The notes: a model not told the origin generated them from the sequence alone. 64,000 bases of DNA from Streptomyces corallincola (GCF_019104725.1 NZ_JAHRXF010000001.1:1-64000); one strand, 5' to 3'. Counted from the stretch's first letter, positions 17,896-27,081 are shown. Numbers and translations: made by a program.

Positions 17896-19134
17896 TCAGT
17901 TGCCGACGCGGCGGCGCAGGTCCTGGAACGCGGTGTAGTTCGCGATGACCTCGATGCGGCCGGGCGGTGCGGCCTGGACGGCCTCGTCGAGGTTCTCGCA
18001 CACCTGGAAGTGCTGGTTGGCGACCTCCAGGCGGACCGCGAGGTCGAGCTTGCGGTCACCGACGACGAAGATCGGGTGGCCGGTCAGCCGGGTGTAGTCC
18101 ACGTCCCACAGCCAGGAGGTGTCGGTGCCGTCCGCGCCGCGCGCGTTCACCGACAGCACCACCGGGGTGGGCGGGGGGTCGATCAGGGAGAAGGTCTCCA
18201 GCCAGCCCGCCGGGTTCTTCGCCAGCAGCAGTCTGAGGTCGCGGCCCTGGAACTGGACCACGTCGTAGCGGCCCGCGACGGCCTGCACCTGGTACATCCG
18301 CTCCAGCGCGACCTGCGGCGGCACCCCGAACACGGCGGCGACGGCGGCCGAGCTGGCCGCGTTGGCCTTGTTGGCGCGGCCCGGCAGCTGGAGGTGGATC
18401 GGCCAGGCCGAGCCGTGCGGGTCCAGGACGTGGTCGCCGGAGAGGACCCAGGACGGGGTCGGGCGGCGGAACCCGCACTCGCCGCAGAACCAGTCGTCAC
18501 CGGGGCGCTGCATCACACCGCCGCAGGACGGGCAGGACCAGGCGTCGTCCTTCCACATCTGCCCGGCGGCGACCCAGACGACGTTGGGGGAGGAGGAGGC
18601 GGCCCACACCACCAGCGGGTCGTCGCAGTTGGCGACGACGACCGCCTTCGAACCGGCCAGCCCCTCGCGCCAGTTCTCCGCGAGCATGCGGGTCTCCGCC
18701 GCGCGGTCGAGCTGGTCGCGGGAGAGGTTCAGCAGGGCGATGCACTTGGGGCTGGTGTCGCGCGCGACCCCGGCCAGGTACTTCTCGTCCACCTCGATGA
18801 CGCCGAACTTCGACTCCGAGCCGCCCGCGAGCGCCGAGGTGATACCGGCGGGCATGTTGGCGCCGAGCGCGTTGGAGACGACCGGGCCCGCGGCACGCAG
18901 CGCCTCCGCGATGAGCCGGGTGGTGGTGGTCTTGCCGTTGGTCGCCGACACGAGGACGACGTCCAGGTGCTGGGCGAGCCGGGCGAGCAGGTCGGGGTCG
19001 AGCCGCAGTGCGACCTTGCCGCCGATCACCGACCCGCTGCCGCGCCCCGCGGCACGGGACGCCGCTGCGACCGCCTTGCCCGCGGTCACGGCCAGCTTGG
19101 CCCGCGGCGTGAGCGGGTCCGAGTTGCCTGCCAT
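17896..19134 (-). CDS. murT: lipid II isoglutaminyl synthase, Mur ligase-like subunit
   Basis: A 412-aa protein. It has the Mur-ligase P-loop VSATNGKTTTTRL, then FGVIEVDEKYL and LLNLSRDQLDR. An inserted Cys4 zinc ribbon (CPSCGG...CGECGF) is diagnostic of MurT, and a C-terminal DUF1727 domain follows. It activates the alpha-carboxyl of D-Glu using ATP. The start follows a divergent intergenic of ~150 nt shared with the peptide deformylase gene. Confidence 0.95.
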   Translation of the reverse strand: MAGNSDPLTPRAKLAVTAGKAVAAASRAAGRGSGSVIGGKVALRLDPDLLARLAQHLDVVLVSATNGKTTTTRLIAEALRAAGPVVSNALGANMPAGITSALAGGSESKFGVIEVDEKYLAGVARDTSPKCIALLNLSRDQLDRAAETRMLAENWREGLAGSKAVVVANCDDPLVVWAASSSPNVVWVAAGQMWKDDAWSCPSCGGVMQRPGDDWFCGECGFRRPTPSWVLSGDHVLDPHGSAWPIHLQLPGRANKANAASSAAVAAVFGVPPQVALERMYQVQAVAGRYDVVQFQGRDLRLLLAKNPAGWLETFSLIDPPPTPVVLSVNARGADGTDTSWLWDVDYTRLTGHPIFVVGDRKLDLAVRLEVANQHFQVCENLDEAVQAAPPGRIEVIANYTAFQDLRRRVGN

Positions 19135-19288
19135 CAGTTCTCGATCCTCCTTGGTACGCGCCGCGCCTCGCCTGAGCCATCCGGCAACGTGGTGTGGACC
19201 TCAGCCTATCGAGATCCATACGCGTGCCCGAATCCCGGCCCCATGCCTCGCGGCGGGCACGGGCCGAACGAACCGTACCCTTGCCGCC

Positions 19289-19867
19289 ATGCGACACGGC
19301 TCGATCGCGGGCGCCCACGGGCGCGTCCGGCCCCTCACCCTGCTCCATTCGCCCGTACTGCACCGCCCCTGCGCGGAGGTCACCGACTTCGGTCCGGAAC
19401 TCGCGGAGCTGGTGGAGGACTTGTTCGCCAGCATGTACGCGGCCCGTGGCGTGGGCCTGGCGGCGAACCAGATCGGGGTGCCGCTGCGGGTCTTCGTGTA
19501 CGACTGCCCGGACGACGAGGACGTCCGTCACCTCGGGCACATCGTCAATCCGCGCCTGGTGGCGACGGAGGGCGTGGTGCTGCGCGGCCCGGAGGGCTGC
19601 CTCTCCCTGCCCGGCCTGGAGGCGGGCACCGAGCGGTACGACGAGGCGGTGGTCGAGGGCTTCACCAGGACCGGCGAACCGGTCACCGTGCGCGGCACGG
19701 GCTTCTTCGCCCGCTGTCTCCAGCACGAGTACGACCACCTGGAGGGGACGGTGTACGCCGACCGTCTCGCGGGACGGCGTCGGCGCAAGCTGGAGCGGCG
19801 GATCGCCAAGGCACCCTGGCACCGGCCGGTGGGGGAGAACCGGGGAGAGGATCGCGGCGAGAACTGA
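19289..19867 (+). CDS. def: peptide deformylase
   Basis: A 192-aa metalloenzyme removing the formyl group from nascent proteins. All three motifs are present: GVGLAANQIG, EGCLSLPG with the metal Cys, and QHEYDHLEG with HExxH. The C-terminus carries a basic tail (GRRRRKLERRIAKAPWH). ATG 19289 starts MRHGSIAGAHGRVRPLTLLHSP. Streptomyces genomes usually carry several def copies, and it is not linked to fmt here. It is divergent from murT. Confidence 0.95.
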   Translation: MRHGSIAGAHGRVRPLTLLHSPVLHRPCAEVTDFGPELAELVEDLFASMYAARGVGLAANQIGVPLRVFVYDCPDDEDVRHLGHIVNPRLVATEGVVLRGPEGCLSLPGLEAGTERYDEAVVEGFTRTGEPVTVRGTGFFARCLQHEYDHLEGTVYADRLAGRRRRKLERRIAKAPWHRPVGENRGEDRGEN

Positions 19868-19915
19868 ACGACCGCGTGGCCCGTGTGGTCCGCGTGGCGC
19901 TCCGGGCGGGCCGGG

Positions 19916-20560
19916 TCAGAAGCCGGGGCCGCCCACGCGGTCGCCCGCCGCCGCCAGCCTGCCCCACAGCAGGTCCGCGAGCGAGCGGACCAACTCCGCG
20001 CGGGAGCACGGCCGTTCGCCCAGCCACCAGTCCCCGGCCGCGTGCATCATGCCGACGATCCCGTGGCCCCACACCCGCGCCAACTGCCCGCCCGCCGGGC
20101 CGAGGTCCACGCGCTCCTCGATGACCTGAGCCAGTTCCTCGCCCATCCGCCGCAGCAGGGGGACGCTGTGCTTGCCGGTGTCGAAGCCGGGGTCCGTGCC
20201 CGTGCCGCCCTCGGCGGGGTGCATCAGGAACCGGTACACCTGCGGGCGGGCCTCGATCGCCGCGAGGTAGGTGTCGAGGGTGGCCTCCACCCGCTCGCGC
20301 CGGGCGGCCGGGGCGTCCAGCGCGGCCCGCAGGGAGGCGAGCAGGGCGTCGGTGTGGCGCTTGGCGAGGGCCGCGTACAGCCCGCCCTTGTCGCCGAAGT
20401 GGCGGTAGAGGATGGGTTTGGTGATCCCGGCCTCGGCGGCGATGGCGTTCATGGAGGCTCCGGGGCCGTCGCGCAGCACCACCCGGTCGGCCGCCTCCAG
20501 CAGTTCGCGTCGGCGGCGGTCGGCGGAGCTCTGCTGCTCGGTCCGCTGTGTGGTGTCCAT
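19916..20560 (-). CDS. TetR family repressor
   Basis: A 214-aa regulator. The N-terminal HTH is classic: ELLEAADRVVLRDG then MNAIAAEAGITKPILYRHFGDKGGLYAAL. A helical ligand-binding domain follows with YRFLMHPAEGGTGTD and WGHGIVGMMHAAGDWWLGERP, a layout common in TetR proteins that sense acyl-CoA or fatty acids. It is divergent from an acyl-CoA dehydrogenase gene with a repeated GTAAC/GTTAC operator between them, so autoregulation and control of that gene are expected. Confidence 0.92.
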   Translation of the reverse strand: MDTTQRTEQQSSADRRRRELLEAADRVVLRDGPGASMNAIAAEAGITKPILYRHFGDKGGLYAALAKRHTDALLASLRAALDAPAARRERVEATLDTYLAAIEARPQVYRFLMHPAEGGTGTDPGFDTGKHSVPLLRRMGEELAQVIEERVDLGPAGGQLARVWGHGIVGMMHAAGDWWLGERPCSRAELVRSLADLLWGRLAAAGDRVGGPGF

Positions 20561-20677
20561 GTACTCTCCCCACCCGTGCTGATTCGGTGACGCCTTCGCA
20601 AACTAACACTGCCGATGTTCTCGCAGGTGAACGGGGCGAAGCGGGTCCCGAGCGGAGTTGACTTCCACTACCGGCCA

Positions 20678-20717
20678 GTAACATACTTTCGTTACCGCTA
20701 GTAACTGTGCTTGTTAC
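20678..20717. promoter_or_regulatory. four-half-site operator for the TetR regulator
   Basis: GTAAC (20678), GTTAC (20691), GTAAC (20701) and GTTAC (20713) alternate in orientation within 40 bp. The inner pair forms GTTACCGCTAGTAAC, a perfect 5-bp inverted repeat with a 5-bp spacer. It sits directly upstream of the acyl-CoA dehydrogenase start, in the TetR-divergent gap, beside a TTGACT box at 20658-20663. This would allow two TetR dimers to bind. Inferred from sequence symmetry. Confidence 0.75.
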
Positions 20718-20734
20718 GCCGCTCTGGAGGGGTC

Positions 20735-21961
20735 ATGGCCGAGTTCATCATGGAGCTCAACGACGAGCAGAAAGAGGTGCGCGACTGGGTCCACGGGTTC
20801 GCCGCCGACGTGATCCGTCCGGCCGCCGCCGAGTGGGACGAGCGCGAGGAGACCCCCTGGCCGGTCATCCAGGAGGCCGCCAAGGTCGGCATCTACTCCC
20901 TCGACTTCTACGCCCAGCAGTACTTCGACCCCACCGGACTCGGTCTGCCGATGGCGATGGAGGAACTCTTCTGGGGCGACGCGGGCATCGGCCTGTCCAT
21001 CGTCGGCACCGGCCTCGCCGCCGTCGGCGTCCTCGCCAACGGCACCGAGGAGCAGATCGGCACCTGGATTCCCCAGATGTACGGCGACGCCAACGATGTG
21101 AAGGTCGCCGCGTTCTGCTCCTCCGAGCCCGACGCCGGTTCCGACGTCGCCTCCATACGCACCCGCGCGGTCTACGACGAGGCCAAGGACGAGTGGGTGA
21201 TCAACGGCACCAAGACCTGGGCGACCAACGGCGGCATCGCCAACGTCCATGTCGTGGTCGCCGCCGTCGATCCGGAACTGGGCTCCAAGGGCCACGCCTC
21301 CTTCATCGTCCCGCCCGGCACCCCCGGCCTCTCCCAGGGCCAGAAGTTCAAGAAGCACGGCATCCGCGCCTCGCACACCGCCGAGGTCGTCCTCGACGGC
21401 GTGCGTGTCCCCGGTTCCTGCCTGCTCGGCGGCAAGGAGAAGCTGGACGAGCGGCTCGCCCGCGCCCGCGAGCGGGCCCGTACCGGCGGCGAGCGCGTGA
21501 AGAACGCGGCGATGGCCACCTTCGAGGCGTCCCGCCCGGCCGTCGGCGCGATGGCCGTCGGCACCGCCCGCGCCGCCTACGACTACGCCCTCGACTACGC
21601 CAAGAGCCGCGAGCAGTTCGGCCGCCCGATCATCGACAACCAGGGCATCGCCTTCCAGCTCGCCGACATGCGCACCCAGATCGACGCCGCCCGGCTGCTG
21701 GTCTGGCGCGCCTCCTGGATGGCCGTCAACGGCAGGCCCTTCACCGCCGCCGAGGGCTCCATGTCCAAGCTGTTCGCCAGCGAGACCGCCAAGAAGGTCA
21801 CCGCCCAGGCCATCCAGATCCTCGGCGGCAACGGCTACACCCGTGAGTACCCGGTGGAACGCATGCACCGGGACGCTGCCATCTACACGATCTTCGAGGG
21901 CACCAGCGAGATCCAGCGCCTCGTCATCGCCCGCACCCTCGCGGGCATGCCGATCCGCTAG
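20735..21961 (+). CDS. acyl-CoA dehydrogenase
   Basis: A 408-aa FAD enzyme of fatty-acid beta-oxidation. It has the [15 protein letters not shown] flavin segment, [46 protein letters not shown] and catalytic Glu in [12 protein letters not shown] 20735 has GGAGGGG at correct spacing. The 9-residue upstream extension starting at 20711 would overlap the operator. It is probably repressed by the neighbouring TetR protein in the absence of an acyl-CoA inducer. Confidence 0.93.
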   Translation: MAEFIMELNDEQKEVRDWVHGFAADVIRPAAAEWDEREETPWPVIQEAAKVGIYSLDFYAQQYFDPTGLGLPMAMEELFWGDAGIGLSIVGTGLAAVGVLANGTEEQIGTWIPQMYGDANDVKVAAFCSSEPDAGSDVASIRTRAVYDEAKDEWVINGTKTWATNGGIANVHVVVAAVDPELGSKGHASFIVPPGTPGLSQGQKFKKHGIRASHTAEVVLDGVRVPGSCLLGGKEKLDERLARARERARTGGERVKNAAMATFEASRPAVGAMAVGTARAAYDYALDYAKSREQFGRPIIDNQGIAFQLADMRTQIDAARLLVWRASWMAVNGRPFTAAEGSMSKLFASETAKKVTAQAIQILGGNGYTREYPVERMHRDAAIYTIFEGTSEIQRLVIARTLAGMPIR

Positions 21962-22006
21962 GAGTCGCCCACGTCGTCCCTCCGGTGCGGGCCCGCTCGT
22001 ACTGGT

Positions 22007-22182
22007 CGCGCAGTTCCCCGCGCCCCTCAGGAGTGGTTGCGGTTGTTCGTTTTGCGCTGGCCTGTGGGGGCGTTCGCGCAGTTCCCCGCGCCCCTGGGTG
22101 GGGACCGCCTGCGTTCGTCGGATTGCCGACGCCACACAGCTGACGCGGGCCGCGACTCCCCAGGGGCGCGGGGAACTGCGCG
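22007..22182. repeat. three copies of the CGCGCAGTTCCCCGCGCCCCT dispersed repeat
   Basis: A repeat of about 21 bases occurs direct at 22007-22027 and 22075-22095 and inverted at 22162-22182. Copies 2 and 3 can pair into a long stem with a ~66-nt loop. This sequence is a familiar intergenic element in Streptomyces genomes. Here it lies between convergent genes and could end transcription from the acyl-CoA dehydrogenase. Confidence 0.85.
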
Positions 22183-22232
22183 ACGAGCCACGACAGGCCC
22201 GCACGGGACGGACGGCCGCAGACCCCGAACCG

Positions 22233-22271
22233 CCGCGCGGCCGACCGGAAGGAGACAGGTCGGCCGCGCGG
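22233..22271 (-). terminator. terminator after momA
   Basis: A perfect 14-bp stem CCGCGCGGCCGACC / GGTCGGCCGCGCGG with an 11-nt loop, ending 19 nt past the momA stop on the minus strand. Confidence 0.85.
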
Positions 22272-22289
22272 GGCGCACGCCGCGTCGGT

Positions 22290-22811
22290 TCAACCGTGCC
22301 GCAGCGGCGTCAGCTGCTCGATGTCGTACCGCTTGCGCAGCGCCTCGATGGCGGCGTGGTCCGGGGGACCCCCCGCGGAGAGGATCTCCAGCAGCTCCTC
22401 GAAGTAGCGCTCGTGGTCCGGCGGGGGAGACGCCTGGAAGAACATCTTCGCGGGCGTGTCCGTCGGATTGGCGAACGCGTGCGGGCAGCCGGGCGGTACG
22501 ACGATGACGGTGCCCGGAGTGGCACGCACCACCCTGCTGCCCGAACTCGACTCCCACTTCTGCCAGTTGTCCGGGGTCCGGATGCGCGGCTCGAAGGCGA
22601 GTACGTCCAGCTCGCCCTCCAGCACGTAGAACAGCTCCTCGCTGCGCGTGTGGACGTGGGCGCCCACGTCGAACCCCGGCGGGACCTCCACCTCGAAGGC
22701 GGAGGCCATCCGCGAGTGGTCGCCGGTGACCTTGAACGTCACCCGCTGGGCCGGGGCGGCGACCACACGGCCGTCACCCGGCGGTACCAGCAGTCCCTCG
22801 GTCGCGGTCAT
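22290..22811 (-). CDS. momA: cupin quinone-forming monooxygenase (MomA-like)
   Basis: A 173-aa single-cupin protein with metal ligands in GAHVHTRSEELFYVLEG (HxH and Glu) and CPHAFAN (His). Cupin proteins in this position of rppA operons oxidise 1,3,6,8-tetrahydroxynaphthalene to the quinone flaviolin; this is known for MomA of S. antibioticus and its S. coelicolor homologue. It begins 8 nt after the P450 gene on the same strand. The symbol is assigned by operon context plus cupin motifs. Confidence 0.85.
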   Translation of the reverse strand: MTATEGLLVPPGDGRVVAAPAQRVTFKVTGDHSRMASAFEVEVPPGFDVGAHVHTRSEELFYVLEGELDVLAFEPRIRTPDNWQKWESSSGSRVVRATPGTVIVVPPGCPHAFANPTDTPAKMFFQASPPPDHERYFEELLEILSAGGPPDHAAIEALRKRYDIEQLTPLRHG

Positions 22812-22818
22812 CGGCCGC

Positions 22819-24033
22819 TCACCACGTCACCGGAAGGGCCTCGGGCCCCCGGATCAACGCGCCCTTGCGGAACGGCACCTCGGCGGCCGGAACCGCCAGC
22901 CGCAGCCCCGGCACCCGGTCCAGCAGCGCGTCCACCAGCAGCTCCGACTCCAGCTTGGCGAGCTGGCCGCCGGGGCAGTAGTGCGGCCCGAAACCGAACG
23001 ACACATGCGGGTTGGGGCTGCGCGAGAAGTCGATCCGCTCCGGGTCCGGGAAGACGTCCGGGTCGCGGTTGGCGGCCAGGTAGGACACGTAGACCGGGTC
23101 GCCCGCACGGATGCGCGTGCCCCTGATCTCCACGTCCTCCAGCGCGATCCGGGACAGGCCCACCGCGTTGCGGTGCGGGATGTACCGCAGCAGCTCGTCG
23201 ATGGCCTTCGGCCTGATCTCCGGCTCGGCGCGCAGCCGTTCGCACAGGTCGGGGCGGGTCAGCAGCAGATAGAACATCTGCCCGCTGTTGTTGGTGACCG
23301 CCTCGCCGCCGATCTGGAGGAGCACGGCGAGTCCGACCGCCTCCTCCATCGTGATCTCCGCCCGGCCCACGGCGGCGCCGAGCAGCGAGGTCACGTCCTC
23401 GGCGGTGCTGTCCGCGCGGCGGCCGATCAGGTCGGAGAAGTAGGCGCTCATCTCGCGCTTGGCCTTCTCGCTGACCTCCTTGCCGTGCGAGGACGACAGG
23501 ATGAGCTGCGTCCAGGAGTGCATCCCCTGCCGGTCGGCGGCGGGCACCCCCATCAGCTCGCAGATCACCGCGATCGGGAAGGGGCTCAGCACCGCGTCCG
23601 TCAGATCGGCCGGGGGGCCCGCCGCGAGGAGTCCCGCCACCAGCTCGTCCAGCATGCCGCGCGCCTTCTCCCGTACGCGCTCCACGCCCTTGGCGGTGAA
23701 CGCGGCGGCCACCGAGCGGCGCAGCCGGTTGTGGTCGGGCGGGTCGAGGAAGCCGACCGCGCCCCGGTCCGGGATGAAGTGCGGCGCCAGCCGGGTCACC
23801 GGCTGGTCCATGACCGCCTCCCGGCCGAACCGGGGGTCGTTGGCCACCATCCGCACGTCGTCGAACCGGGTGACCAGCCACGCCCAGCCCTCGCCGTTGG
23901 GCAGTTGGATCCGGGTGACCGGACCCTCGCGCATCAGCTCGGTCAGCACCGGGTCGAAGTCGGTGCCGGTCAGATCGAGGGCCGGCCACTGCCGTACCGG
24001 GGGAAGTGTGGGGGTGAGTGTCTCTTCGCTCAT
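22819..24033 (-). CDS. cytochrome P450 of the CYP158A type (flaviolin coupling)
   Basis: A 404-aa class-I P450. It has the heme loop FGFGPHYCPGGQLAKLE with the Cys ligand, the ExxR helix (IDELLRYIPHRN region) and an I-helix GGEAVTNNSG. That I-helix lacks the usual acid-alcohol pair at the standard position, a feature I recall for CYP158A2. CYP158A2 couples two flaviolins by C-C bond formation to give dark polymeric pigment. The start overlaps the rppA stop (ATGA), so the product acts on the RppA/MomA quinone. Confidence 0.9.
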   Translation of the reverse strand: MSEETLTPTLPPVRQWPALDLTGTDFDPVLTELMREGPVTRIQLPNGEGWAWLVTRFDDVRMVANDPRFGREAVMDQPVTRLAPHFIPDRGAVGFLDPPDHNRLRRSVAAAFTAKGVERVREKARGMLDELVAGLLAAGPPADLTDAVLSPFPIAVICELMGVPAADRQGMHSWTQLILSSSHGKEVSEKAKREMSAYFSDLIGRRADSTAEDVTSLLGAAVGRAEITMEEAVGLAVLLQIGGEAVTNNSGQMFYLLLTRPDLCERLRAEPEIRPKAIDELLRYIPHRNAVGLSRIALEDVEIRGTRIRAGDPVYVSYLAANRDPDVFPDPERIDFSRSPNPHVSFGFGPHYCPGGQLAKLESELLVDALLDRVPGLRLAVPAAEVPFRKGALIRGPEALPVTW

Positions 24034-25094
24034 CAGTCGCTCTCGCCGTTCTGGACCCAGCGGCCCACGGTCATCTCGGCGGTGATGCCGGGTCCGAACC
24101 CGGCGAGCAGCCCGCGGTCACCAGGCCTGGCACCGCCCTCGTCGAACAGTCGGCGCAGCGCGTCCAGGACGACGGCGCTGGCGATGTTGCCGTACTCGGT
24201 GAGCGTCGAGCGGCTGAAGCGGAACGCGCCCGGCTCGACCACCAGGAACTTGCTGAGGTCGTCGAGTATTCGGGGACCGCCCGCGTGGATGACGTAGAAG
24301 TCCAGCTCGGACGCGTTCCAGCCGTGGTTGCCCGCGAGGTCGTGGAGCGCCGGGGCGAGCGGCTCCATCGTGGTCGGCACCCGCTTGTCCAGCAGGAAGT
24401 GGAAGCCGGTCGCCCGGACGTCGTACGCGATCCAGTCCTCGGTCTTGGGGATCAGGTAAGAGCCGTTGCGCTCCAGCTTGACGCCCGTGCCGCCCTGGCC
24501 GCGGACCACGGCGGCGGCGATGCCGTCACCGAACAGGCCGTTGGAGAGCAGCGAACCGATGCCGAGGTCGGTGGGCTGGTAGCACAGCGAGCAGAACTCG
24601 CAGGCCACGATGAGGGCGTTGGCCTCCGGGTACGCGGTGCAGAAGTCGTGCGCCCGGTTGATGGCCGCCCCGCCCGCCGCGCAGCCGAGCTGGGCGATGG
24701 GGAGCTGACGGGTGTTGCTGGGGAAGTCCATCTCGTTGATCAGCCACGCGGTCAGCGACGGCATCATGAAGCCGGTGCACGACACGTAGATGATGACATC
24801 GATGTCCGAGGTGAGGAGTTCGGCGTCGTCCAGCGCCCGCTGGATCACCGCCGGGACGCGGGACTTCGCCTCCCGCTCGTACAGCTTGTTGCGGTCCTCG
24901 AAACCCGGGTGCTTCAGGGTCTCTTCGATGGGCTGCACGATGTGCCGGGTGCGGACGCCCGTGTTCTCGATCAGCCGGAGGGCCAGGGGGAGCTGCGGGT
25001 GGCCCGCGTGGTGCTCGCGCGCCAGCTCCAGCGTCTCCTCCATCGTGATCACGTGTTCGGGTACGGACACCGAGGGTCTGCACAAAGTCGCCAT
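24033..25094 (-). CDS. rppA: type III polyketide synthase, 1,3,6,8-tetrahydroxynaphthalene synthase
   Basis: A 353-aa chalcone-synthase-fold homodimer that condenses five malonyl-CoA units to THN. The catalytic Cys is in LPIAQLGCAAGGAAINRA, the His in FYVIHAGGPRI and the Asn in EYGNIASAV. The N-terminus MATLCRPSVSVPEHVITM is typical of RppA. ATG 25094 was taken over the upstream in-frame start at 25154, which adds non-conserved residues. It is first gene of the rppA-P450-momA operon. Confidence 0.95.
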   Translation of the reverse strand: MATLCRPSVSVPEHVITMEETLELAREHHAGHPQLPLALRLIENTGVRTRHIVQPIEETLKHPGFEDRNKLYEREAKSRVPAVIQRALDDAELLTSDIDVIIYVSCTGFMMPSLTAWLINEMDFPSNTRQLPIAQLGCAAGGAAINRAHDFCTAYPEANALIVACEFCSLCYQPTDLGIGSLLSNGLFGDGIAAAVVRGQGGTGVKLERNGSYLIPKTEDWIAYDVRATGFHFLLDKRVPTTMEPLAPALHDLAGNHGWNASELDFYVIHAGGPRILDDLSKFLVVEPGAFRFSRSTLTEYGNIASAVVLDALRRLFDEGGARPGDRGLLAGFGPGITAEMTVGRWVQNGESD

Positions 25095-25144
25095 GAGCCG
25101 TCCCTGCTTTCGCCGTCCGGCAGGCCGGTGCCCGCCGGTCAGAA

Positions 25145-25200
25145 GGTGGTCCACCCAGGTTCACCCGTGGGGGCGACGATCTCGCGTCGGATTACTCCGA
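25145..25200. promoter_or_regulatory. two inverted repeats upstream of rppA
   Basis: GGTGG-T-CCACC (25145-25155) and TCGGA-TTAC-TCCGA (25187-25200) are perfect short inverted repeats 50-105 nt upstream of the rppA start. Either could be a regulator site for the pigment operon. No regulator gene is adjacent and no function is proven. Confidence 0.35.
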
Positions 25201-25361
25201 ACCGGGGACGGCGCGACAGAGAACAGCACGTCAGAGGCTTGCCGCCCGGACGGCCGCACCCACTCGGCCCAGCGGGCGGGGGTGCGCGTCCGGCGCGTGC
25301 CGGGCGGCCCGGCGGGCACGGTCAACCACCGTGCGGGGAAGGGGAGTTGACGATCGGAGGG

Positions 25362-25595
25362 TCACGGCGCGCCGCTGCTGTGCGCGATGCAGGCGACGTC
25401 GATGCGGTCCGCCAGCTTCGCCAGCTCGATGGTCAGCGCGGCGACCGTGTCCTCGTCGAGCCGCTGCTCCCCGGCCTCGACCAGATGCAGCCACCGCCCG
25501 CCCACGGTCCGCAACAACTTACTCACGTCGGCCGCGGCCACCTGCAAGGTACCGCGGTCATCGACGATCAGAGGCAGGGTCACTTCGCGGTTCAC
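25362..25595 (-). CDS. conserved small hypothetical protein
   Basis: A 77-aa soluble protein. GTG 25595 starts NREVTLPLIVDDRGTLQVAA, followed by DVSKLLRTVGGRWLHLVEAGEQRLDEDTV and a helical end. The balanced, GC3-biased composition supports coding. The longer in-frame extension to 25685 overlaps the aldehyde dehydrogenase C-terminus and is unlikely. It lies between rppA and the aldehyde dehydrogenase gene on the same strand. A small protein holds this position in S. coelicolor, by recollection. Function unknown. Confidence 0.7.
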   Translation of the reverse strand: MNREVTLPLIVDDRGTLQVAAADVSKLLRTVGGRWLHLVEAGEQRLDEDTVAALTIELAKLADRIDVACIAHSSGAP

Positions 25596-25620
25596 AGACG
25601 GGATGGTATCCGTGCGCTCC

Positions 25621-27006
25621 TCACGCACCCTGCCAAACCGTGGTGATGTTGCAGAACTCGCGGATTCCGTGCCCGGACAGCTCACGCCCGTACCCGGACC
25701 GCTTCACCCCGCCGAACGGGAACGCCGGGTGCGACGCGGTCATCCCGTTCACGAACACCCCGCCCGCCTCCAGGTCGCGGGCGAACCGCTCCACCTCGGC
25801 GTCGTCGCGGGTCCACACGTTCGAACTCAGTCCGAACGGCGAGTCGTTGGCGATGAGGACCGCCTCGTCCAGGTCACCGGCCCGGTACAGCGTGGCGACC
25901 GGTCCGAACGTCTCCTCGCGGTGCACACGCATCTCGCGGGTGATCCCGGCCAGCACGGTCGGCGGGTAGTACCAGCCCGGCCCGTCCGGGCGCTCGCCGC
26001 CGCACAGCACCTCGGCGCCGGACCGCTTCGCGTCGTCCACCAGCTCCTCCAGATCGGCCCGCCCCTGCTCGGTGGCGAGCGGCCCGACCTCGGTGTCCTC
26101 CGCCAGCGGATCGCCCGTCCTCAGCGCCCGCATGGCCGCCGCGAAGCGCTCCGCGAACGCGTCGTAGACATCCGTGTGCACGATGAACCGCTTGGCGGCG
26201 ATGCAGGACTGGCCGTTGTTCTGCACCCGCGCCGTCACCGCCACCTCCACCGCCCGGTCCAGATCGGCCGAGGGCATCACGATGTACGGATCGCTGCCGC
26301 CCAGCTCCAGCACCGTTTTCTTGATCATCTCCCCGGCGGTCGCGGCCACCGCCCGCCCGGCCGGTTCGCTGCCGGTCAGCGTCGCCGCCTTCACCCGGTC
26401 GTCGCGCAGGATCTCGTCCACCGCGCCCGACCCGATCAGCAGCGTCTGGAAACAGCCCTCCGGGAAGCCCGCCCGGTGGAACAGGTCCTCCAGATACAGC
26501 GCGGTCTGCGGCACGTTGGAGGCGTGCTTCAGCAGCCCGGTGTTGCCCGCCATCAGGGCGGGCGCCGCGAACCGGATCACCTGCCACAGCGGGAAGTTCC
26601 ACGGCATCACCGCCAGCACCGGACCCAGCGGGCGATACCGCACCACCGCCCGCGAACCCCCGGAGTCCCGCACGTCCGCCTCGTCCGGCTCCTCGTCCGC
26701 GAGCAGCGCCTCGGCCCGCTCGGCGTACCAGCGCATCGCCTTCGCGCACTTCGCGGCCTCGGCCCGGGCCTGCTTGACGGGCTTGCCCATCTCGGTGGTC
26801 ATCACGCGGGCGATCTCGTCGCCGTCCTCGTCCAGCAGATCGGCGGCCCGGTTCATCAGACGGGCGCGCTCGGCGTACGAGGTCGTGCGATAGGTGCGGA
26901 ACGTCGCCTCGGCGAGCTGGAGCCGCCGTTCCACCTCCTCCTCGCCCAGCGCCTCGAACGTCTTGAGCGTCTCGCCGTTCGCCGGGTTCACCGTCTCGAT
27001 GGGCAT
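25621..27006 (-). CDS. NAD(P)-dependent succinate-semialdehyde / aldehyde dehydrogenase
   Basis: A 461-aa ALDH-superfamily enzyme oxidising an aldehyde to a carboxylate. The cofactor motif LTGSEPAGRAVAA (GSxxxG), the catalytic Glu in VLELGGSDPYIV and the nucleophilic Cys in NNGQSCIAAKRF are intact. The C-terminal FGGVKRSGYGRELSGHGI is typical of the GabD-like succinic-semialdehyde group. The substrate is inferred only from that similarity. ATG 27006 starts MPIETVNPANGE. Confidence 0.9.
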   Translation of the reverse strand: MPIETVNPANGETLKTFEALGEEEVERRLQLAEATFRTYRTTSYAERARLMNRAADLLDEDGDEIARVMTTEMGKPVKQARAEAAKCAKAMRWYAERAEALLADEEPDEADVRDSGGSRAVVRYRPLGPVLAVMPWNFPLWQVIRFAAPALMAGNTGLLKHASNVPQTALYLEDLFHRAGFPEGCFQTLLIGSGAVDEILRDDRVKAATLTGSEPAGRAVAATAGEMIKKTVLELGGSDPYIVMPSADLDRAVEVAVTARVQNNGQSCIAAKRFIVHTDVYDAFAERFAAAMRALRTGDPLAEDTEVGPLATEQGRADLEELVDDAKRSGAEVLCGGERPDGPGWYYPPTVLAGITREMRVHREETFGPVATLYRAGDLDEAVLIANDSPFGLSSNVWTRDDAEVERFARDLEAGGVFVNGMTASHPAFPFGGVKRSGYGRELSGHGIREFCNITTVWQGA

Positions 27007-27081
27007 GGCTGACCTCCGTGGGAGCGGGCTTGCTTCGACCTTCGCGCGCGCACCTACCGGCCGCAACGCGTGAGCCGCTGT

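Larger units (their letters stand above)
21962..22289. other. intergenic region with dispersed repeats and the momA terminator
   Basis: About 330 bases between convergent genes. They hold three copies of a Streptomyces-type repeat and a terminator hairpin, both listed separately. No gene is supported. Confidence 0.7.
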
